From contig CM034542.1 of the NCBI GenBank assembly GCA_020002185.1, forward strand, positions 53,909,858-53,973,857: a stretch of DNA of 64,000 nt, written 5' to 3'. Every line of letters begins with the position of its first letter. The first letter of the stretch is position 1. Below, piece by piece: positions 12,001-24,000 of this stretch. The notes beneath the pieces were generated by a model. That model was given only the letters and a program-made list of their open reading frames with translations. It had not been told where the DNA came from and did no database searches. Position numbers and translations under genes: made by a program. Origin of the DNA: Paraescarpia echinospica. Lineage: Eukaryota; Annelida; Polychaeta; Sabellida; Siboglinidae.

Positions 12001-15000
12001 CCATACTGATGTTGTTTCAGCACTGTTCACTTTCTCTGATGGTCGCTACGTGGGTGCTGTGCTGGACAGGAACGGTTTACGACCATCGCGATTCTACGTG
12101 ACCAAGTCAAATGTTATGTACATGGCAAGTGAAGTGGGGGTTGTGGATGTGCCTCCAGAGGAAATCGTCCAGAAGGTGGGTCACTGGGTGCTTTCACTTT
12201 GTTTGGTTATTAGGTTGATAAATTTAAACTGTAATATTCAGTAATTCCTGTAATTCACAGTTGGAAGGGTTCTGCCTTTATCAGTCAACAACATGTGATT
12301 GGTTTGTTCCCAAAACTTATAGTTTCCATGATAAAAAAAGCACAGTAATAAACTTCTGCGGCACCCACAGCCTCAGAAATCATGAACAGGGACGCACAAG
12401 AGTCATCATTAGAGCAAAGGACTGCCGAAGGTATAAGGTTTCAAACAAATATGTCTCGACTCTTTATGAAAGGTGGCTAAAGTTTCAGCTGATTTTAAAG
12501 TCATTGGAGTTGATTCCAGATTTTAGGTGCAGCTACAGAGAAAGCTGGTTAGCCAATTTTTTTTTTTAATAACAAAAAGTTGTGAGACAGATGATCTATG
12601 GTTCCTGACTTATATAAACCCTGGTAGCATGGTTTGATGCACCGTAGAATTTGGTCACTGTTGTCCACCAGGGTCGCCTGAAGCCTGGCCGCATGCTGCT
12701 AGTGGATACGAAGGAGAAGGTCTTTAAGAGGGACGACATCCTCAAGACTGAGATCGCCAACCTACGCCCCATCCAAAAGTGGCTCGAGGAAGAGGTGAGG
12801 GGGTTGTCTAGGGTGAGGTGGAGGGGGGTGGGGGGATGGGGCTATCTTAACGGTGAAGATACACAATCTTGTATTCAGTTATTTAGTAAATTTGGGACGT
12901 AAAAGAACCACTGAGGACGACAAGCATCCTGCAGTGACCACCCTCAGTGCCAGCATAGAAAGGTCGGTTTACCGATAATGTTCTGAAAAACGCTGACTAG
13001 TTGAATGAGATCTCATTAACCTTAACATTCTAACTACAATATATGCAGAGTAGTCAGTTAATAGAACATTACCGAGCACTGGAAACAGCTAGGAACCTAG
13101 TTGGCTATGAGCTCCCTCATTTGCAGTAGCAATTTGTCAGTTAAAAAAATACCGGAATCCTAGTCTACCTACCAACTGCCACTTTGAAACTTTGCCAATC
13201 TCACTTTGCCTCTTTTGCACTAAGAACTGTTACTGTCTTCTACCAGTGTTTATGCCATATAAAAAACCCACAAAAGTGATGGAAAAAAACGTTGTGAGCT
13301 CACCGAGCCAATGCTTTTGAGCTACAAAAAATTAGGTCGCTGCATTAGCTGTTGCCAGAACACTTGCTTTGGTAATGGAGTAAATGTCAAGAGTACCTCG
13401 TCCAAGTGCATAGTGCACATTTCATTTAATGGAGATTGTTTGACATTAGTTCAACTCAGCAATCATTACACGTTTTTCATCAACCACTTTTTTAGAAACT
13501 TTTTTTAAGAATGCTTATTAATTTTCAAAGATGCCAAAATGTAATAATAAAATAATAATACTATTTATATAACGCCACATCCAATGCAGTTTATGGCATA
13601 TTCAGATATATAGATAACATGATTAAAAAATCTTAAAAACAATTGCTGTATCGTAGATAAAATCATGTAATATTTTGCTATGAAATAATATAATAATTAA
13701 TAAAATAAATAAATGTAAACATCGACCATAGTAAAACTAGTAGAAGCATGAACATTTTAGTAAATTATGTAAATCACGCTTAATATTTTGGTAGATTTTT
13801 GCAGTGGAAACTGCCACTATGACCCAAAATATATATAATATAAACTATGACCCAATATATATATATATAATATATATATATATATATGAGCACCTGTATT
13901 GCAGGTACTTACAATGGAATCATTGTATGAGAATCACAACCGCGGCCACAAGCTGGCAAGAGAGGACAGTAGTGCCCACTTGACGGACTACCGCGGCAGC
14001 GTAATGGAGGAAGACCGCAGGCTGGCTCTCTTTGGCTGGAACATAGAGGCCGTCACCCTGCTCATACTGCCCATGGTGCAGAACAAGTACGTTGTCACTT
14101 AGCTCATACTGCCCATGGTGCAGAACAAGTACGTTGTCACTTAGCTCATACTGCCCATGGTGCAGAACAAGTACGTTGTCACTTAGCTCATACTGCCCAT
14201 GGTGCAGAACAAGTACGTTGTCACTTAGCTCATACTGCCCATGGTGCAGAACAAGTACATTGTCACTTAGCTCATACTGCCCATGGTGCAGAACAGGTAC
14301 GTTGTCACTTAGCTCATACTGCCCATGGTGCAGAACACGTACGTTGTCACTTAGCTCATACTGCCCATGGTGCAGAACAAGTATGTTGTCACTTAGCTCA
14401 TACTGCCCATGGTGCAGAACAAGTATGTTGTCACTTAGCTCATACTGCCCATGGTGCAGAACAAGTACATTGTCACTTAGCTCATACTGCCCATGGTGCA
14501 GAACAGGTACGTTGTCACTTAGCTCATACTGCCCATGGTGCAGAACACGTACGTTGTCACTTAGCTCATACTGCCCATGGTGCAGAACAGGTACGTTGTC
14601 ACTTAGCTCATACTGCCCATGGTGCAGAACAAGCAAGAAAGTCAACCTTTCACCTAGGTCTTGTACATTATGTGATGTTGTTCTCCATTAGACGTTTCTT
14701 CTTTCTATTTAGAACTTGTCTTGTCCTAATGACTCCATTACTCATCGTTATGATTATATCATCTCGTTAGTCTACCACAGTCTTGTTCTTAGTTGGGTTG
14801 TCATTATTATTGTCTCACATTTTTGTTCTTTAATGATGGGTGGGATTGTAGCTTAATGCCATAAAATCGACCATACTTTATCAACACATGTAACAAATTA
14901 TTGAACCTTCTGGCACAGCGGAGATTAACGTTTAACACAGCCATCAAAATGTTCTGTTATAAAAATCGAGGCGATTTTTGTAATGTTAAAATATTACAAG

Positions 15001-18000
15001 TGCGGTTACTAACGATTAGTTCTACATTGTGCAGGAAGGAGGCGCTGGGGTCGATGGGCAATGACACACCCCTGGCATGTCTGTCCCGTCACAACCCTCG
15101 TCTGTTTGAGTACTTCAAGCAGCTGTTTGCTCAGGTCACCAACCCCCCGATTGACCCGTTCCGAGAGAAGATTGTCATGTCTCTGGTTGGTGCAGCAAAT
15201 CGGTGGTGACACATTTGACAGTGATCATTAAGCTGACATTAGTTTGGTTGTTTTATGTGGTATAATGTGATATTAGAGGCCACCAATATGATGAGCTCAA
15301 AGGGAATCCACCATTAAGCAAAATCTGTTGTTAAATTTATTGAGCTTTTTTAAAATCCAAAAAATCTGCTGCCTTATTACTGAGGACGTTATTTGCGTGA
15401 CTCACCTGTAAAAGTATCTTGGTGGCACGTCTTCGTGTTGACAGTTTTCAGTATACACAATCACTGTTGAGGATGGAAATCGGCTTTAAAGAGCACATTC
15501 AGGCTTATGAGCTCATTGGTGCCATGGTGCAGTGACTAGGGCTTCAGACTCTCGACCGAGAGAACCTGGGTTTGAATCCTGTGCTGCTGTTTTGAACGTT
15601 TTGCAAGTTCATTCACTCCACATTGCTCCAGTTTACTCATCTGTATGAATGAGTATCTGGCTATAGACAGTGGTATATATTTGTGTGTGAATAGTCTTCG
15701 CACATTAATTGCCATGTGGCTGAATGCTTCCCAGAAATGTCGAGGTGGTGTTCGAATGAACATGGAGCCAGGGAGTAAAGCATAAAATGCTTTGAGCAGT
15801 CCTGAGGACTGGATACTGCGCTATATAAGAACTTACTTATATTGTCTCTAATGTTTGCCGTGTCTGTCCCAGGCTTGCCCCATCGGGCCTGAGGGCAACA
15901 TCCTTGAGCCTGGAGTGGCCCAATGTCGTCGTCTCTGGCTGGAACAACCAATCCTGTCACGCAAAGACATGCGAGTCATCAAAGCGACCAAGTACCGGGG
16001 CTGGAAGGTACTACGCTACGTAATAATACTGTCAATGACTAATCAAAGATGAAAAATGTCAAGAGTGAATATATAAATTTGATATGAAGTGGGGTCTTAT
16101 GACTAAGTGTGTAGTTGATATGAGGCAATTATTCATTCTATGTTCATCTCTGTTATAACTGTCTTAAAACCATGAGATATAAATAATAATAATTGCTTTC
16201 AAGTGTCTGCTACCAGTATTCCAACTTGATAATATGTCTCTGCACAAAAACAACAGCAGTTTAAAACACTGTAAAACAGATTTTTGCTGGAAACATCACA
16301 GGAAGATATTTTCACAGATTTAGTGCATTAGCCGACATTTTTCCATTGTACATTTATGATTTACTATAGAAGAAAATGTCTGCATTAGCAAACTATAGAA
16401 CATTTGTTCCACTTAAAAATATGATGTTGTTACGCGGTTATGTACAAATTATAATGATCTATTTGAGACAAAGGCAAATACCAGCGATCAGTGTGTTGAT
16501 AACTGTATGCGAGATGACAGTAAGTACATATTCCAGACAATGGTGTTGAACACCGTATATGACGTCAATGATGACACGGAGGGGTTGGTGCCCGCCATCG
16601 ACAATGTCTGTCAGGAGGCAGCGGATGCCGTCGAGGCGGGCTACACCCTCCTCGTTCTGTCCGACAAGAAGGCGGGCCAGAACTTTGTGCCCATCAGGTG
16701 AGTCGTCAGACATTTCTGTCGGGCAACACAAACACCCAGATGCGGTTTATCTTACGTGGAAACAACAAATGTTCACTGCCTCGCCAGTGACAATGACAAT
16801 GCAGCTTTCATAACAAACAAACACATTATTATAAGAAAGATCCCTACTACACTGATTCATTTTTTCACATCTGTTTTAGACTAATTTCACCAAAGTATTA
16901 CATCTTGTATCCACTATGACACGCTAACCCAGTTGTACAGTTGTTCCCTAAATGCATTGAAATCATCAAACAAACTCTTAAATTAATTTTGACCAGATTC
17001 TGTAAAAAATCTGCAGAAAAAAATGGTGAAAGTAATCCAATACTATATATTATACCCATTCATAATTTTCCAATTGATTCCATCTAACATTTAAAATAAC
17101 TTCCTTCCATGATTTTGGCTAAAGGTCACACTCTTATTAAACTAACTGCTTATTACCTAAACTATTCATACTGCTAGAATTAAAATGGAAGGAGTTTGAA
17201 GTGGTGATGTGTTTGTGACTGTGGTGCGTTTGTGACTGGTATTTATAGTGCTTGTGACTGTGATGTTTGTAGTGTGTTTGTGACTGTGGTGTTTGTAATG
17301 TGTTTGTGACTGGTGTTTGTAGTGTGTTTGTGACTGGTATTTGTGATGTATTTGTGACTGGTGTTTGTGATGTGTTTGTAGTGTGTTTGTGACTGGTATT
17401 TGTGATGTATTTGTGACTGTGGTGTTTGTGATGTGTTTGTAGTGTGTTTGTGACTGGTATTTGTGATGTATTTGTGACTGTGGTGTTTGTGATGTGTTTG
17501 TAGTGTGTTTGTGACTGTTGTATTTGTGATGTGTTTGTGGCTGTGGTGTTTGTGGTGTATTTGTGATTATGGTGTTTGTGATGTGTTTGTGACTGTAGTG
17601 TTTATGATGTGTTTGTGAGCGTGGTGTTGTGGTTACAGCTCTGTGGTAGCACTTGGTGCCATCCATCATCACCTGATCAAGAAGAAGCTGAGGATGAAAG
17701 TCGGCCTCATTGTCGAGACGGGGGAGGCGAGGTAGGTTGTCATGGTAACGTGTCATGGTAGTGGTTGTCATGGTAACCTATCATAGTAATGGTTGTCATG
17801 GTAGTGGTTGTCATGGTAATGTCACACACATTCTTATTTAACCAAAGACTACTTCATTAATTCGGCAGTCTTGTAATGGATATAACCTATGTGACATTAT
17901 ATTTGCATACTTGAAACAGATACTGTAAGAGACGGAGAGAGCACCAAGTTCTTTCTCTGGGCTCCATTTACAAAGGGGAGAAGCTAGTTCTGCACTGCTA

Positions 18001-21000
18001 TCGACAGCATTCTCCCTCAATTTGTCATTGTCCTCCAACGTCCTTACGTCCCCCTGCTGTTCTTCCCTTCTGTTCTTCATTGTGGTTCCCTTGTACAGGG
18101 GTGAGGTCTAGCTCCTGTACTTCCCTGGTTGTTATCCTTTTCCCGTTGTCCCTGTCGACAGCCGTCTCCCTCCACTTATTATCCTCCTTCCCCTCCTTCA
18201 CATCCCTCTTTATGCAGACTTCCCATCTTAATTGTGGTGAGGTCATTGGTAATAAAAATATACATAATTCACCTCCGAGGGACTGATTATGAACTATTGA
18301 ATATAATTTTTGTATTAGTATTTAAGTAGGAATAGTTGCTCAGTGTATAGTGCTGAAAAAGGTTGTGATATAATATATTATCGTAATGAATGTATGTAAT
18401 TAGACACCTAAAATATAGTTAAATTACGTGCTGTCCAAAAACGTACAGTTATAAGAAATAACAACAATTCTGAGTATACACATTGGTGGTTCCTCCGCAC
18501 TTCTTGGTACGCCGCAGTCACTGAATCTGTCTTAGTTAGTTGACCAAGGTGTCAGAAAACATGCAAACAATTATTTTGGTAAATATTTCTGGTGTTTGAA
18601 AACATAAAATTTCAGGCTGCGAAATAAGGCCGGTCCGATCGTCCCTGACGAGTAGTTTCAGTGATCGGACTAGTCCATGTTTAGTGGAGCAGTCCCATCG
18701 GACTAGCTGTTATTATGTAAATTAATTTACGCTATGTATACGCTAGTTGGGTGTTGTGATGGAATAAAACAAAATCAGACAGTAAGGTAGCATTTTATCA
18801 CAGGCAGCTAAATATTCCGTACGACTGTCAGATGGGAAACTTGCTGAATGCAGTGAATGTAAATGGCGGCTGTTTACATCCAGTTAGCGTAGGTTAGGTA
18901 GTGCCACCTAGTGACCATGAGTGATGAGCGATATGGACAAACATACATGCGCGGGTTACAGACATCGTTACGTGCTATCCCGTCGTGATGGTAGTTGCGT
19001 TATTCCTGCATTGGGTGATTATTTTAGCAAGTTACCAAACGCCAGCAATGTTACTGATTGTTTAGTCGGCTTTGGGAAAGAAAACGCTAATGAAAAGTAT
19101 AGGGCAAATGATGCAACTTAGTCCGACAATGTCGGTCCATTGTCGCCGTCAGGCTTCAAATTCTGCTGGCATCGCCTTGTCCACGACTCCCGTTTGCTGC
19201 CCCTGATTAAACTAGTCATTCTTCTGATAACTTTGCAATTGGATCTACGAAATCACATGTATTTGTTTCTATTAATGACACATTTAGTTAAACATTTAAT
19301 TGAAATGGGAAACGGCTTGTTTTCTTTATGAAATAAAGCCACTTTTACTATGTGCCATAACTGTCACACATATATGCTACAACAGTATGATTGATTTTTA
19401 AGGACTAGTAAAACAATATGAGGACTAGTTGTTTCTGAGTCGGCTAGTCCGACGGACTACCTGTCAACTAAATCCACCGTGCACCCTGCAATTTGTGAAT
19501 ATATAAAGTCATTATCACAATCACTGTGTGTTCCAGGGAGGTGCACGACCTGTGCGTGCTGCTTGGATATGGGGCAGACGCCATTTGCCCCTACCTAGTG
19601 TTTGAGACCCTGAGCATGCTGCGTAAGGAGGGTAAACTAACGCCCTTCATGAACGACCATGACATATACCTGAGCTACATTGCGGCCACTGCTCGAGGTA
19701 TCTCCAAGGTGATGGCGAAGATGGGCATCTCTACCCTCCAGAGCTACAAGGTTATTACCCTATTTCTCTCTCAGTTCAGGGAATGAATGTCTTGATCATT
19801 TCACTAATGAAGCAGGTTTAGCATATCATGACATTTTCCAAGTTTTTCCCGATACTGTTTATTTTATTATGCCAACAAATTAAAATTTTGAGATGAAAAA
19901 TAAAGTGAATATGATTGTTGCAGCTCAGCAAATTAACATTTTGCTGGTAACCTCATTTTATATTCTTGTTTTTAATTGTCTTTGCATAATATTTTATTTC
20001 AAATGATGTGTTGAACTTGAGTAGTTTTAGCAGATTTAATATTTATTTATAAGATATTTGAGGTGGTTGTTGTAATTGCAGTGAACCCAGATATTTGACG
20101 TGGTTGTAATTTAATTGAGCCCATATAGTTGAATTGGTTGTTGTAATTTCATTGAGCCCAGATATTTGAGGTGGTTGTTGTAATTTCATAGAGCCCAAAT
20201 ATTTGAAGTGGTTGTAATTTCATTGAGCCCAGATATTTGAAGTGGTTGTTGTAATTTCACAGAGCCCAAATATTTGAAGTGGTTGTTGTAATTTCATTGA
20301 GCCCAGATATTTGAGGTGTTGTAATTTCAGGGACCCCAGATATTTGAGGTGGTTGTGTTGTAATTGCAGGGACCCCAGATATTTGAGGTGGTTGTGTTGT
20401 AATTGCAGGGACCCCAGATATTTGAGGTGGTTGTGTTGTAATTGCAGGGAGCCCAGATATTTGAGGTTGTAATAGTAGGGAGCCCAGATATTTGAGGTGG
20501 TTGTTGTAATTGCAGGGAGCCCAGATATTTGAAGCCGTTGGTCTACATCAGAGTGTCATTGACAAGTGCTTTGTGGGAACAGCGTCTCGCATTGGTGGCG
20601 TCACCTTCGATGTACTTGCACTGGAGGTATGTGACATGTCAGCCGCTCATTACGTATACGATAACATGCTTAAGAATATCTTCAAAAAATATTTACAATC
20701 TGAATTAAGTCTCACACTAGAATATTACAGTAAATCACTGCAGATAGTTTCTGAAAACGTTTTGGAATTAATTATGGAAATCATTGAACTATGGTTGAAG
20801 TTATATCTAGAATATGGGCGGCTGGAAATATGTAGTATACCATCATTTCCAGCCATTTTTTTTGTTTTCATAATGATAATAAATCTAATTTATGTTTATA
20901 TAATTTATTACTTCTAAATATTTGCACTACATCCGTATAAATTATATTATTACAAATCTTATAATTAAAAATATTTTTATTACAGCTCTTATTTATTTAT

Positions 21001-24000
21001 ATGTTGTTATCCATATAGAAAGAAGCATTGTCACACAGATTTATGCATGAATGGAAGTAAACGTGTCTGTCTGTCACAGGAACTGAATCGTCACCACTTT
21101 GCCTACGATCAGCGTTATGGCGACAACCGCATTGTGCTGTCCCCTGGCTTCTACCAGTGGCGAGACGGAGGGGAGAAACACATGAACGACCCCCTCACCA
21201 TCGCAAACATTCAGGTACTGAAGGACACACCATCATTGTTGTTGTCCTTCTCTTCTTTCCCTGTGTGTCCAGGGCATGAATGGCCCCCTCTGTTCTTGCG
21301 CTGCTCTCCCCCCAAGTGTCTCCACTCCTCTCTCTCACTCTCATTCTCCACTCCTCTTACTCCACTCCTCTTACTCCATATCTATCTTTACAAAGTCCTC
21401 CCATCACAGTCTTGGTCTTCCTCGCCTCCAACCTGTACATCTGCCTCCGTGGCCAACCACTCTTCTCTCATTCTCTCCACGTGTCCAGTCCTTCTCTTCA
21501 CTCTGCAATTCTCACAAACATGTACCCTCTCATGCTGTCTTCCTGTCATTGCCACAGTGTCTAGGCCAAACAGTTATGTTGGTGTCGTGAGTAGAACACC
21601 TTTCATTTGTCTAGGGAAATGTTTCGTGTACCATGTTGATGTGAATCGCAAAGCTGCCGTTATGAAATGTACACCCAAATTGCATTACGACACTATGTAG
21701 CAAATTGAGTGGGCAACAAATTTGGCATTGATTTTTATCCACTTTAGTGACCTAAGTTTCTGTGGAATATAATAATAAGACAATTTCTACTGCGCCTAAC
21801 TTCTGACCTCAGAAATGGATCAAAACGGATATGTTTGGCAGTCTTGTAGCTGGTGTTCCAGTTGAGAAGATGAATACTGCAGAAAACTGTAGTTGTCAGT
21901 GTTTGGTATCATCATTTTGCAGGATTGAGAAAAATGTTTTTTTAACGGAAATTGTATCCTGGAACTGCATATGTTTGCTGGTTTTATACAGGTTACTATG
22001 TAGTTTTTTTGCATTGCTATGTGTGGCTTGTTTGTATATATATATTTCTGATGTATGGTTGAATTTGCATTGTTAGGTGTGACTTGTTTGTGTATTTTAC
22101 TATGTATAGTGATTATTTCCACATAATTTGCATAATGTTATTGCACACATTAAAACAATGCTTGTCTACAAGTTTACACACAACCCTTCTTTTACATTGT
22201 TCTTTGTTATTATGCTTCTAGTTCCTGTACTTTGCGTACACTTGTGTCGGGGGGCTTATGCTCTTAGCACACACATGATTAATCTCAAGAAAATGTGTAG
22301 TTTTGATATAAGATTATCATTATACTTACACTAGCTGTTGCATCCAGGACGCAGTTCGCAGCAAGAACTACAGTTCCTATGCAAAGTTTGCCGAGTCCGC
22401 TTGGGAGAGCACACAGAACTGTACTCTGCGTGGACAGATGGACCTAGTGTTTGCCGATGAACCACTCGACATCTCCGAGGTGGAGGATGTCTCAAGTATA
22501 GTGAAGCGGTTCGTTACTGGTACGTTCGTAAGATTGTCTCGGTTCGACAGATATGTTAACATTGCTCAGACTTTTGTGGGGAGAGTGTCGTTGAAGTTTG
22601 TGAACAGGTTCAGTGCCTCAGTGCTGTTTGTGTCTATTTGCACTAATTTTAAAGTAAGTTCAAACTGGTAAAAGGAACCAGTAATAGAACTGATGGTGTA
22701 TTTCAGAGTGTCCTTGTCTAGAATTAGTCATATTTCCCATGATGCATTGTATCTTACCTCCCATTGCCTAGAGATTGGGTAGAAAGGATCAAGTTTTTAG
22801 GGTCTCTTCCAAAAAAGATGGGAAAAGGGGATGACGAAATTGGTGAAATTGGCAAAATTTTGAAATGCCCACAGGTGAAATACAACTATTGTCTTCTCGA
22901 TCGACAGTGACTCTAACCACTTGACCACTGGTCCCCACTGATATGTGTAATAATATTAATAATAAGGTAACTTCTTTTGCACCTAAATCCTCGGAAACCA
23001 AGCTCAGAGGGGCATCAATACAAAAGGGTTAGTCAATATCAGAATCGACAAGTCATATTAAAGTTGTTAACAGATGTATCGGTATGCCAGGGTTGTAAGG
23101 TGGATACACAAGGTTATAAAGGTAAGTTTTTAAATGATGGCGAAATTGTATAATATTTTTAATTGATCTAACACTAAGAGGGAGCAACTTCCAGAGAGTT
23201 GGTGCAGCAACAGAAAATACCCTAGTTCCAATATTAGTATTGACTCTAGGAACAAAAAGTAAATCAGAACTAAATGATCGAAGCTGGGTAGGCTTTATTA
23301 TCATCAAAGATTACTCCAAGATTTCATGTTGAAGGTGAGGGCGTAACATACTGGCTAAGCATCAGTGTCGGAAGAAAGCTTTAATTTTGTCACGCTGCCT
23401 CTGTGTACCAATTACAAGAAACTGCTTTATCAGCATTTAAGTTTAATCTACTCTTAGTCATCCAAACGAAAATGTAATTAAGACAAATTCTGAGCTGATC
23501 TAAGGAGCAATTAGTATTTGGCGTAAATAAAGAAATGCAAATCTGGGTATCATCTGCCTAAAGATGATGGTTTAGATTATGACTGTTAATATCAGAGCTT
23601 AGTCAAAACCATGTGCATGTAATGTTGATGGAGTGATTGTTTTGCCGTTGAAGGTGCGATGAGCTTTGGCAGTATCTCCTATGAGGCCCACTCGACCCTC
23701 GCCATCGCGATGAATCGCATTGGGGCCAAGAGCAATACAGGGGAGGGCGGTGAGAGTCCTGACAGATACCTCTCTAAAGATCCCATGAACAACCCACGGT
23801 CCGCCATCAAACAAGTAGGGGGTGCCACTCTCAATTCACTCATTGCGCTGCCCGATAAGATGCTGCTTATCGCTTCGGTTTTTATAGGTGTAATTTTATT
23901 ACTCACATTTTAGTAGTTGTAGTAATGATTACATAAGTATTAGCATTTCATTGTCAACACCCTTGAAGAGAGTTGTACCTTGGATATGAGTGTACAAATT

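Noticed and set aside
13920..14645. 241-residue antisense ORF of repeated [12 protein letters not shown]
   Set aside because: Exact complement of the 42-bp exon 6 array; 42 is a multiple of three, so one stop-free unit makes a long frame.
15186..15212. Exon 7 read-through ending at TGA (15207-15209) as a genuine C terminus
   Set aside because: Family comparison demands MSL to continue into ACPIGPEGN, supplied in phase by exon 8.
17190..17626. Intron 9 GT-rich array as an eighth acceptor-derived array
   Set aside because: The units contain neither the TTACAG acceptor nor exon 10 sequence.
20516..20917. 135-residue ORF continuing past exon 12
   Set aside because: Only the first 37 codons match GOGAT; the rest is AT-rich intron after donor GTATGT.
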